Of a stretch of DNA of 64,000 nt, positions 24,628 to 31,649 are shown piece by piece. A program made the position numbers and the translations under genes. This stretch comes from Bacteroidales bacterium (lineage in GTDB: Bacteria; Bacteroidota; Bacteroidia; Bacteroidales; UBA4417), in the NCBI GenBank assembly GCA_030654075.1, contig JAURYB010000056.1:121951-185950 (forward strand), written 5' to 3'. The stretch's first letter is position 1. The number at the start of each line of letters is the position of its first letter. Below the pieces are notes generated by a model. It saw only the letters and a list, made by a program, of their open reading frames with translations, was not told the DNA's origin and searched no databases.

Positions 24628-25305
24628 ATGAATAATAATTGTATAACCTGTGCTTTTAAGTCTAAATCGGCAGAAACGTTAGACGACGATCACCTGAACC
24701 ATTTATCGTGTAACAATGCGATGGTGAAATTTCGGAAAGGAAATTCAATATTTATACAAGGAACCTTTTCGACCAACGTGATTTATTTGCGGAGTGGGTT
24801 GGCAAAAATTCACATTACAGGACCCTACCACGAACAAATTGTGCGTATTGTTAAAGCACCGCGTTACTTAGGCCTGCCTACGACCATCGGCGATAAAATA
24901 AACCAGTATTCAGTTACAGCAATCAGTGATGTAGAAGTTTGCTTTATCGACATCACTGCTTTCCGGCAGTTACTGAAAGAAGCTGAGCATTTTGCGTACG
25001 AGATTATTCTTGATCTGTGTAAAGATGAACTGGAGTCGATCCGCCGATGTTCCAATCGCACCCAAAAACAAACACGGGGAAATATTGCTGATGTTATTTT
25101 AGAGTTCGCCGACCATATTTATGAATCGGATTCGTTTACTTTACCTGTTTCTCAGGCTGATATCGGCAACCTGGTGGATACAAGCCGCGAAAGTGTAAGC
25201 CGCATATTAACGGAGTTTCACAAGGATGGAATACTGGATATGAAAGGAAAAAATATAGAAATCCTGAACAAGAAATCGTTGTTACTGATAAGTCAGAATG
25301 GATGA
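24628..25305 (+). CDS. Crp/Fnr-family regulator with FNR-like Cys residues
   Basis: A 225-residue regulator. The ATG at 24628 is chosen because it follows a TATCTTTG promoter box; upstream in-frame codons overlap the operator. The cNMP-like beta roll covers about 30-120 and the winged HTH about 165-215 (LPVSQADIGNLVDTSRESVSRI). Cys5 and Cys8 (NNNCITC), Cys28 and Cys105 (DVEVCFID) recall FNR, with Cys105 at the position of the internal FNR ligand Cys122, so an O2- or sulfide-sensitive cluster is possible. It is divergent from the DsrE-Qmo operon and is its natural regulator candidate. Confidence 0.88.
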   Translation: MNNNCITCAFKSKSAETLDDDHLNHLSCNNAMVKFRKGNSIFIQGTFSTNVIYLRSGLAKIHITGPYHEQIVRIVKAPRYLGLPTTIGDKINQYSVTAISDVEVCFIDITAFRQLLKEAEHFAYEIILDLCKDELESIRRCSNRTQKQTRGNIADVILEFADHIYESDSFTLPVSQADIGNLVDTSRESVSRILTEFHKDGILDMKGKNIEILNKKSLLLISQNG

Positions 25306-25380
25306 TAAACATGGGATTTGTTGATATTATCCGGAACCTTAATGGTATCTCTTTACTGTGATGATGACCATTCATTTCGG

Positions 25381-25719
25381 TTATACTTCTTTAAGATTTC
25401 CACTCAAATAATTATTGTAAGCCTGCCTGAGAGTCAGGTTGTTGGCATCGGTAAATATCCGCATCTTGAGATGCTTCAATGCTTTTGCCGCGTTCTCGCC
25501 GGGCCCGTTTCCGGTAATAAGCACATCGGGTTTGAGCTCGAATATCTTTTGAGCGGTTGCAGTTCCCGCCCCATGCGCGTCATTTTTTACTGCGCTGTTA
25601 TCAACAGATGTTAACTCTTTGCTTTCTTCATTGTAAAGTACAATGTTTTCTGTTCTGCCGAAACGTGGGTCAATTAATGAATCCCAGGTTGTTCCTTCGG
25701 ATGTGAATGCGATTTTCAT
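25381..25719 (-). CDS. NifX-like metallocluster-binding protein
   Basis: A 112-residue protein of the dinitrogenase iron-molybdenum cofactor biosynthesis fold: MKIAFTSEGTTWDSLIDPRFGR, then VDNSAVKNDAHGAGTATAQ and PDVLITGNGPGENAAKAL. No Cys or His-rich tail, unlike the 11331 and 29209 paralogues. Convergent with the FNR-like gene and separated from the MinD pair downstream by a 420-bp repeat region, so it is probably a monocistronic unit. Confidence 0.85.
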   Translation of the reverse strand: MKIAFTSEGTTWDSLIDPRFGRTENIVLYNEESKELTSVDNSAVKNDAHGAGTATAQKIFELKPDVLITGNGPGENAAKALKHLKMRIFTDANNLTLRQAYNNYLSGNLKEV

Positions 25720-25783
25720 GTTATTTAGGTTTAATTTGTTACTTTTTGGGGTGATATTGTTAGTCTAGGTGGTGAATTGAAAA

Positions 25784-26116
25784 GGACGGAAGTCGGAAGA
25801 CGGACGTCGGGTGTCGGGAGTTGGAAGTTGGAAGTTGGAAGTTGGAAGTCGGGTGTTCCCCTGATGACTTCTATTATCTTATTAAAATCAAGCTTTGACG
25901 GCTATGCTGCAAACGGGACAAATTTTCGCAATACGAATTATGGGGCTAAAGCCCTCATCGAATTGATTATCAATATCCCCGGCCTGAAGGCCGGGGCAAT
26001 AAATGCGAAAATTTATTCCAATCGAAGTTTAATTCCATTTATTAGGCTCGTTTTCCATTAGTCATTCTAATTCCCAAATCAGCATCGCTTTTTGACTTCC
26101 GTCTTCCGACTTCCAG
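25784..26116. repeat. Composite repeat block: GGAAGTTGG array and CCCCGGCCT hairpin
   Basis: GTCGGAAG/GGAAGTTGG units at 25784-25857 are echoed in inverse orientation by GACTTCCGTCTTCCGACTTCC at 26094-26114. Between them are GGGGCTAAAGCCC and the perfect hairpin CCCCGGCCT-GA-AGGCCGGGG (25977-25996). It fills the gap 25720-26143 and holds no credible gene. Confidence 0.75.
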
Positions 26117-26143
26117 CCCCTAAAAATCCAGTCCCATTCTCTA

Positions 26144-27022
26144 CTATCCGGAACTTAGTTGCTTAACTTTCTCCCAAATCTTTGTCAAAATCGCTTTTAA
26201 TACCCCATGATCATATTCAACCATGGTTTGTCCTAATACCATTGCTTTGGTGAAGTTTTCATCGTAAGGCAAATCGGTTAAATGAACGATATCATTTTCT
26301 GATAAAAACTGTACAATTTCGGCGCATTTACCAGGATTAACATCGGCTTTATTGATGATGCAGCCTGCTTTAATTTTGAATTTTTTAACCAGTTCGTAAA
26401 CGCGTTTCAAATCGTGAAGACCTGAAACAGAAGGTTCGGTTACCAGCACCACAAAATTTGCACCCGAAAGCGAAGAAACCACCGGGCAACCTATTCCGGG
26501 CGAACCATCAACCAGGATAAAACCTTTTCGTTCTTCCAAGGCTATTTCTTTGGCTTCGTTTTTAACTTTTGCTACCAGTTTTCCTGAATTATCGGCACCA
26601 ATTCCCAATCGGGCATGTACCATAATACTTCCGGATTTTATCTTTGAAATAAACCACTTTCCGGCCAGGCGATCATTGTTAACAATGGTTTTAGTGGGAC
26701 AAACGCGGGCGCAGTACCCGCAGCCTTCGCAGCTTATGGGGTCAACTACAAAAAGTTTATTTTTAACTGATATAGCATCAAAGTGGCAAACATCAACGCA
26801 CTTGCCACAGCGAATGCAGTTGCTTTGATCGATATAAGCTACTTCGCCGCTGTAAAAATCTTCGGCGAAATTATAATCCGGATGCATCAGCAGGTGCATA
26901 TCGGCAGCGTCCACATCGCAATCGGCAACCACAACATCGGCGCCGCCCAACATGGCAAATGCTGCTGTAATAGATGTTTTGCCTGTTCCGCCCTTGCCCG
27001 ATATTACTACAATCTCCCTCAT
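26144..27022 (-). CDS. MinD-superfamily P-loop ATPase with inserted ferredoxin domain
   Basis: A 292-residue cytosolic ATPase. Deviant Walker A ISGKGGTGKTSITAA (8-22) is followed by an inserted two-cluster ferredoxin domain: CIRCGKCVDVCHFDA (about 70-84) and CEGCGYCARVCPTKT (about 99-113). VDGSPGIGCPVVSSLSGA is the switch region with a Cys. Related to COG1149 and to Mrp/NBP35 Fe-S carrier ATPases. Likely role is ATP-driven Fe-S or metal cofactor transfer. It overlaps its paralogue at 27019-27903 by 4 bp, so they may act as a heterodimer, and it closes the DUF134-NifX operon. Confidence 0.88.
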   Translation of the reverse strand: MREIVVISGKGGTGKTSITAAFAMLGGADVVVADCDVDAADMHLLMHPDYNFAEDFYSGEVAYIDQSNCIRCGKCVDVCHFDAISVKNKLFVVDPISCEGCGYCARVCPTKTIVNNDRLAGKWFISKIKSGSIMVHARLGIGADNSGKLVAKVKNEAKEIALEERKGFILVDGSPGIGCPVVSSLSGANFVVLVTEPSVSGLHDLKRVYELVKKFKIKAGCIINKADVNPGKCAEIVQFLSENDIVHLTDLPYDENFTKAMVLGQTMVEYDHGVLKAILTKIWEKVKQLSSG

Positions 27023-27903
27023 GCTATTCCGCCTTTCACTTCTTTAACGCAATACTCCAGAATGTCGGATAATGAATTTTCCACTTCCGGAAAATCCCGG
27101 TACATCAATTTCCCTGACGAATACAATTCAGCTATTTTACGGTTGTTGGGTATTTTTGCCAATACAGGTATGTTTTCCTCCCGGCAATACATTATAACTT
27201 CATCATTTCCAATCCCATAACGGTTAATCACTACGCCAAAAGGTCGTGCAAGCGCCCGCATGGTTTCAACCGCCAGGCTAAGATCATGCAATCCGAATGG
27301 AGTTGGCTCTGTTACCAGGATCACAAAATCAGCATGTTTGGTTGCTTCCATTACCGGGCAGGATGTGCCTGGCGGCGAATCGAAGATGGTAATACTGACA
27401 TTGCCATAGTTAGCGGCAACGTATTTTTTTGTTTTTGATATTAATGGCACTGCCTGTGCCTCGCCAATATCGAGAAGGCTTTCAACAAAATGAAGATTGC
27501 CAATCCCGAAATCCCTGAGCGTTCCTGTTTTTTTCGGAATCATGGGCAAAGCGGCAGTGGGGCATAAATCGGAACAGGCATAGCAGCTATGGCACAATTC
27601 CGGAAAAACCAATATGGTTGGCCCGATTTGGATTACCGCGTGGTAATTACAAACCTTCGGACAAATTCCGCACAACGTACATTTAGTTTCATCCCATTGA
27701 GGAATCATTTTAAAAATTGCCTCTTCATGAATGAGTTCACCTTTAAAAAACAAGCCGGAGTTTGGTTCTTCCACATCTAAATCAACCAATACAACTTCTT
27801 CCTGCTCAGCAATGTATGCTGCAAGATTAGTCGAAAGGGTTGTTTTACCTGTTCCTCCTTTGCCACTGGCAATAGCTATTTTTAAAGGTTTACGGTCAGT
27901 CAT
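27019..27903 (-). CDS. MinD-superfamily P-loop ATPase with inserted ferredoxin domain (paralogue)
   Basis: A 294-residue paralogue of the neighbouring ATPase. Walker A is ASGKGGTGKTTLSTN (13-27); the ferredoxin insert carries CTLCGICPKVCNYHA (about 76-90) and CHSCYACSDLCPTAA (about 104-118), and the switch region is FDSPPGTSCPVMEATKHA. Tandem pairs of this family accompany NifX-like, CGGC and DUF134 genes in strict anaerobes. It overlaps the CGGC gene by 8 bp upstream and its paralogue by 4 bp downstream. Confidence 0.88.
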   Translation of the reverse strand: MTDRKPLKIAIASGKGGTGKTTLSTNLAAYIAEQEEVVLVDLDVEEPNSGLFFKGELIHEEAIFKMIPQWDETKCTLCGICPKVCNYHAVIQIGPTILVFPELCHSCYACSDLCPTAALPMIPKKTGTLRDFGIGNLHFVESLLDIGEAQAVPLISKTKKYVAANYGNVSITIFDSPPGTSCPVMEATKHADFVILVTEPTPFGLHDLSLAVETMRALARPFGVVINRYGIGNDEVIMYCREENIPVLAKIPNNRKIAELYSSGKLMYRDFPEVENSLSDILEYCVKEVKGGIA

Positions 27904-28339
27904 AATTTAGCCTTGTCGTTTCGTCGGTCAGGGTTTGCTGAATGGCGTCCTGCAATGAAGGAGTATTCCAGGTGTCCAGGTTTTTATGAGTCAGATAGTA
28001 TTTTTGTGGAATTGGATGTGTTCCGAAAACGACTTTCATCCCGTATTTCTCGGGGATAAATTTTGCAAAGTGATCCATGTAGGGGCATGGCGGATATCCA
28101 ACCAGAAACCCCGTTGCAAAGTGAACATGGCTAACTCCGTTTTTCTTCATTTCCTCGGGTGCATATTCGATGTTACCACCGGGACAACCTCCGCAGGTTG
28201 TAAAAGCCGCAATTTCAGCATCCTGATCTTTATAAGCCCAAAAGGCACCTTCGCGGCTGGCAAACGAACGAAAGCATTTGCCACCGGCGCAGGTATGATA
28301 CCTGTCACAGATAATGATTCCTATTTTAATCTTTTCCAT
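27896..28339 (-). CDS. CGGC-domain putative metal-binding protein
   Basis: A 147-residue protein. It has the CGGC signature in AAFTTCGGCPGGNIEYAPEEM (about 46-66), an N-terminal CDRYHTCAGGKCFRSFA and VGYPPCPYMDHF. The Cys set suggests a metal or Fe-S site; the family has no defined activity. It sits between the DUF89 gene and the MinD-ferredoxin pair inside one operon, consistent with a role in cluster assembly or redox sensing (inference). Confidence 0.82.
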   Translation of the reverse strand: MEKIKIGIIICDRYHTCAGGKCFRSFASREGAFWAYKDQDAEIAAFTTCGGCPGGNIEYAPEEMKKNGVSHVHFATGFLVGYPPCPYMDHFAKFIPEKYGMKVVFGTHPIPQKYYLTHKNLDTWNTPSLQDAIQQTLTDETTRLNYD

Positions 28340-28354
28340 TTCAACAATTTTTTA

Positions 28355-29194
28355 TCAACTATTATTAAAAACAGCTAATGATCCTTTGGGAACCCCGATT
28401 TTCTCAGCAATTACATCGCATTTAACCATAAACAGGAAAAAGATACGCGGATCTTTTTGATTTATCAGTCCTTCCAGGTTTCCCTGGCCTTTCGAAATAA
28501 TAAGATCAGCTGAATGGTACACGTCTAAAAATTCGTTGCTGCATTTTTCCAGCAATGTGGATGAAGCATCGTATCCATTTGAAATAACAGCAGCAACTTC
28601 ATTCATTCCAACAGCGTCCGCGTCCTCAAAGGTTACATCATTAAGGATAGGGCCATCTTTTACCGCAAAAATCACATTAGGATGCTTTATTGTTTCGATA
28701 AATAATTTATCAAACACTATCTCACCGGCATTATCGCCTAAGTATAAAATGCTTTTGGCTTCCTTTATACGTTGCTTCAGCAAGGCTGAATGATCAATTG
28801 CAAAATCTGTATGCAAAGATTTTTTAATTGTTTTCTGAACGTCAAATACGTGATCGACACCATAATCCATAATGTTACCGGCTATGGCTAAGCGTAACGC
28901 CAGGTTAAAAGGATAGTCTGAAGCAAGAACTTTGGGCTTCCACTCACCATACAGTTTATATGCGATGCGGTTACTTTGTTGCTTTTCCTTATAATAAGGA
29001 TCAGCAACGCCATTTAACTCGCGCAATTTATGATGTAACAGTCGCTGGATTTCGGGACTTGTATTGTCTTCACCATTATCCAATAAACGATTAAAAAATC
29101 CACAAAACGCCAAAGCTTCACATCCGGATAAAGGATTCTTTTTCAAAAGCTTGTCGTAATTATTTGTAAAACAGGTTTTGCAACGATGATCCAT
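28355..29194 (-). CDS. DUF89/ARMT1-like metal-dependent phosphatase
   Basis: A 279-residue protein. It starts with CKTCFTNN (CxxC) and shows the DUF89 core: AGNIMDYGVDHVFD, ILYLGDNAGEIVFDKLF (the metal-binding DN), FAVKDGPILNDVTFEDA, and SADLIISKGQGNLEGL, then VKCDVIAEKIG. This is the subfamily with an N-terminal Cys pair seen in anaerobes and archaea. DUF89 enzymes are metal-dependent phosphatases proposed to repair damaged sugar phosphates or cofactor derivatives. In this operon it may clean up a cofactor intermediate (inference). Confidence 0.82.
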   Translation of the reverse strand: MDHRCKTCFTNNYDKLLKKNPLSGCEALAFCGFFNRLLDNGEDNTSPEIQRLLHHKLRELNGVADPYYKEKQQSNRIAYKLYGEWKPKVLASDYPFNLALRLAIAGNIMDYGVDHVFDVQKTIKKSLHTDFAIDHSALLKQRIKEAKSILYLGDNAGEIVFDKLFIETIKHPNVIFAVKDGPILNDVTFEDADAVGMNEVAAVISNGYDASSTLLEKCSNEFLDVYHSADLIISKGQGNLEGLINQKDPRIFFLFMVKCDVIAEKIGVPKGSLAVFNNS

Positions 29195-29208
29195 ACATGT
29201 TTATGTTT

Positions 29209-29583
29209 TTAGATATGTTGATGACCATGTTCCTGTCCGTGTGCATCATGGTCGCAGTAATTGGCACTTAATTGCAAATTGCCGGCTATAAAGTCGTTGA
29301 CCAGTTCCTTTGCTGTTTTAGTTGGAGCACCAACAAACGTGTTGATATTCTGCTCGTTGAACAAATTGATAGCTTGCTGGCCCATTCCACCGGCTATCAC
29401 ATCGGTTACACCAAATTGTGCAACCCAGCGTGGATAGAGTCCCGGTACATGTTCGGGTGGCGTTACTTCTTTAACATCAGTAATTAAACCATCTTTCACT
29501 TCAACAATGGCAAATTGCTGGCAATGCCCGAAATGGGCACATAAAACTCCGTCTTCCAAAGGAATGGCAATACATTTATTCAT
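29209..29583 (-). CDS. NifX-like metallocluster-binding protein with His-rich tail
   Basis: A 124-residue protein: MNKCIAIPLEDGVLCAHFGHCQQF, VIAGGMGQQAINLFNEQNIN and a His-rich end (CDHDAHGQEHGHQH). It is closest in layout to the 11331 paralogue, sharing HFGHC and a metal-binding tail. Members of this family carry Fe-S or FeMo-type clusters; the absence of nitrogenase makes another metallocluster the likely ligand. It lies 14 bp before the DUF89 gene and after two DUF5320 genes. Confidence 0.85.
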   Translation of the reverse strand: MNKCIAIPLEDGVLCAHFGHCQQFAIVEVKDGLITDVKEVTPPEHVPGLYPRWVAQFGVTDVIAGGMGQQAINLFNEQNINTFVGAPTKTAKELVNDFIAGNLQLSANYCDHDAHGQEHGHQHI

Positions 29584-29643
29584 GATTTTCAGTATTAGAT
29601 AAATTATGTAAAATGGAGGGGTAGTTTACCCCTCCCGTATTTT

Positions 29644-29877
29644 TTAAACGCCGCCGCGAAAACGGTACTGACGACCTAATCCCTGGCATCTTCCGCCCTT
29701 ACGGCGTCCTAAACCCAGACCTTCCCCTGAATTATCTTCAGGGATTTTTTCTTCTGAATTTTCATCTGCGGTTGCTGCTGGCACTTGCATTGCTGCGCCT
29801 TTACCGGCACAACGTCCCATAAGGCGACCGGTCATAGCACCTTGTCCCATCGGGCCTTTTTGATTTAATCCTGGCAT
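29644..29877 (-). CDS. DUF5320-like small Gly/Arg/Met protein
   Basis: A 77-residue protein starting MPGLNQKGPMGQGAMTGRLMGRCAGKG, the DUF5320 pattern (MPxxDGTGPxGxGxxTGRxxGxC). Two Cys (GRCAGKG and GGRCQGLG) flank a low-complexity acidic stretch. DUF5320 proteins are common beside NifX-like and MinD-ferredoxin genes in anaerobes and have no known activity. It could be a Cys-based metal or cluster carrier, which is a guess from context. Confidence 0.75.
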   Translation of the reverse strand: MPGLNQKGPMGQGAMTGRLMGRCAGKGAAMQVPAATADENSEEKIPEDNSGEGLGLGRRKGGRCQGLGRQYRFRGGV

Positions 29878-29907
29878 AATTGCCTCCTTTTTTTTAAAAT
29901 TGTTATT

Positions 29908-30090
29908 CTATTTTAAACCACTTTTCAGGCGGTTTCCCTTCCCTTTTCCGCCACCCGAATTGTGCTTTTTCCCCATCCCTTTACCAAGGGATTGTAATTT
30001 TTCCTCATCGGTAGCAGTGCTGCATTTTCCTAATTTACGTCCGGATTGGGAACCTTCTCCTGCAGGACCTGTTCCATCAAGTTTTGGCAT
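29908..30090 (-). CDS. DUF5320-like small protein
   Basis: A 60-residue protein opening MPKLDGTGPAGEGSQSGRKLGKC, again the DUF5320 N-terminus, with a single Cys and a Gly/Lys-rich tail (KGMGKKHNSGGGKGKGN). Tandem with the 29644-29877 gene, and probably its paralogue. It starts 12 bp after the upstream NifX-like stop codon, in the same operon. Confidence 0.72.
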   Translation of the reverse strand: MPKLDGTGPAGEGSQSGRKLGKCSTATDEEKLQSLGKGMGKKHNSGGGKGKGNRLKSGLK

Positions 30091-30102
30091 TTTCTTGTTC
30101 TT

Positions 30103-30420
30103 TTACTGGTTTAACATAACCATGATCTCCTTAATTGTTTTCTTTGATTCTTTCAAAACAATCATTTGAATTTTCAAACTATCCAGCAAGGGTTTAATTT
30201 TCAGCCCGAACTCGCTGGCGACAATCTTTTGTACTGATCTTGATTCCAAAAGCTGAACTGAAGCAGGACCAACTCCTTCTTCTAAGTCTTTATTCGGATT
30301 TGGAATAAACTCCATAGCCCTAGTTTCGGGATCATACACGACAAAAAAGTTACAACGGGCAAAAGTTGAGTCTAAACCAGACTCCAATGTATTTCCGTTT
30401 GATGCAATAGCGACTTTCAT
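30103..30420 (-). CDS. NifX-like metallocluster-binding protein
   Basis: A 105-residue protein: MKVAIASNGNTLESGLDSTFARCNFFVVYD, then EEGVGPASVQLLESRSVQKIVASEFG. It is the shortest of the four NifX-like paralogues and has a single Cys, in FARCNFF. It lies 12 bp after the DUF134 gene and is the second gene of the nine-gene operon running from 31011 down to 26144. Confidence 0.85.
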   Translation of the reverse strand: MKVAIASNGNTLESGLDSTFARCNFFVVYDPETRAMEFIPNPNKDLEEGVGPASVQLLESRSVQKIVASEFGLKIKPLLDSLKIQMIVLKESKKTIKEIMVMLNQ

Positions 30421-30432
30421 AATTCTACAATT

Positions 30433-31011
30433 TTAAAATTTACAACCTGGAGTTCCTTTTCGTTTCATCTTATGCGTACATTTTGGGCAAACCTGATGAC
30501 TGCAAGGAATGCCAAGCTGATGTTCCTGCTCAAAGCCACATTGAGGGCAAACACAAACATATTCCCAATGTCTTGCATTACCTTCATCATCATCACCAGG
30601 AAAATCATAACTTACGATTTGAGGATTGCCGCACAAAGGGCATTTCTCTATCGCTTTTTCTCGTTCCGGATTATTGAAATTACAACCACATCCGGCACAT
30701 TTATACCAATCACTGTCGAAATATACCTTACCACCATCTATCGAAATTTGCTTTCCTTCTACAAATGCTCTGGCAATTTTTTGAAGCGCGGAAGCGTATA
30801 TCCGTGTAAAAGTCGGCCTCGAAACTACCATCATTATAGATGCCTGTTGATGATTAAGCATATCGTAATCACACAGACGCAAAGCTTCATATTCTTCAAA
30901 CAGTAGATTTACAGGTTCCGGGGACAAATTGCCTGTTTCCGGCCCGTAGGGCTTAAACCCCTTAATTACCGGAGGGTTTAGGACTTTTCTGAGTGTTTTA
31001 ATTCTGGGCAT
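30433..31011 (-). CDS. DUF134 DNA-binding protein with long zinc-ribbon C-terminus
   Basis: A 192-residue protein. MPRIKTLRKVLNPPVIKGFKPYG and LNHQQASIMMVVSRPTFTRIY are the DUF134 signature and HTH. The C-terminal half carries three CxxC groups (CAGCGCNF, CPLCGNPQ, CVCPQCGFEQEH) and a fourth (CSHQVCPKCTHKM), so at least two zinc ribbons or rubredoxin-like knuckles. It is the first gene of the NifX/DUF5320/DUF89/CGGC/MinD operon and lies behind operator site D, so it may be autoregulatory. Confidence 0.85.
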   Translation of the reverse strand: MPRIKTLRKVLNPPVIKGFKPYGPETGNLSPEPVNLLFEEYEALRLCDYDMLNHQQASIMMVVSRPTFTRIYASALQKIARAFVEGKQISIDGGKVYFDSDWYKCAGCGCNFNNPEREKAIEKCPLCGNPQIVSYDFPGDDDEGNARHWEYVCVCPQCGFEQEHQLGIPCSHQVCPKCTHKMKRKGTPGCKF

Positions 31012-31037
31012 AATATTATATGAGCATTGGTTCGCAG

Positions 31038-31061
31038 CAAAGTTAATGAACTATTGTTCTT
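31038..31061 (-). promoter_or_regulatory. Promoter with operator site D upstream of the DUF134-NifX-MinD operon
   Basis: Reading the minus strand, AAGAAC-AATA-GTTCAT (plus 31046-31061, one mismatch to the site A-C arms) is followed without gap by TAACTTTG (plus 31038-31045). The gap-free arrangement of operator and -7 box is identical to site A plus and site B minus. Confidence 0.7.
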
Positions 31062-31257
31062 TTTAGGCATAAATATAAAACTATTTTAAAATAAATTTTC
31101 AACGAGCCTGTTTCCCTGAAACTAAATTAATTGTGATACTTTTACGATAAATTGTAATTGCTTTGGATTTCTGTTCAAGGCTGAATTAGTCACATTGAAA
31201 CAGGCAGGGCTGAACACGACAATATAAAAATGCAATTTAACGCAAAAACAGGAAAGT

Positions 31258-31641
31258 ATGCAGGAGGACAAAAAACATGGAGCAATAACGGATCACCTGG
31301 CCAATGAGCGTACCTTTCTTGCCTGGATACGCACCAGCATTGGGATTATGGCTTTCGGATTCGTGGTCGTCAAGTTTTCATTATTTGTAAAACAGATTTC
31401 ATTGCTACTGGGCAAAGAAACCATTATCCACCAAGGAGGGTATTCATCTATAATGGGGATTGTACTGGTATCGGTCGGGACAATAACTTCAATTCTTGCT
31501 TACATTCGTTATAAGCAAACTGAGAAGCAGCTTAAAGAAGGGAAATATGAACATTCATCAATACTTCTGACAGTCCTTACAGGATTTATATTCTTAGTGA
31601 GTGTATTTCTGATCTTGTACCTGATACAAAGCACAACGTAG
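31258..31641 (+). CDS. DUF202 (YidH-like) inner-membrane protein
   Basis: A 127-residue protein. The family signature THHLANERTFLAWIRTSIGIM appears as DHLANERTFLAWIRTSIGIM (about 12-31), followed by three membrane helices (about 27-45, 65-85, 103-123). Function unknown; some DUF202 domains act in transporter complexes. Divergent from the DUF134 operon and convergent with the secreted protein gene downstream (8 bp between stops). Confidence 0.85.
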   Translation: MQEDKKHGAITDHLANERTFLAWIRTSIGIMAFGFVVVKFSLFVKQISLLLGKETIIHQGGYSSIMGIVLVSVGTITSILAYIRYKQTEKQLKEGKYEHSSILLTVLTGFIFLVSVFLILYLIQSTT

Positions 31642-31649
31642 ATTCAACC

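Noticed and set aside
25777..26061. 94-codon frame in the repeat block
   Set aside because: Translates the GGAAGTTGG array and the CCCCGGCCT hairpin; no family features.
11331..30420. NifX-like genes as evidence for nitrogen fixation
   Set aside because: Four NifX-fold proteins but no nifH, nifD, nifK, nifE or nifN; the fold is widely used for other clusters.
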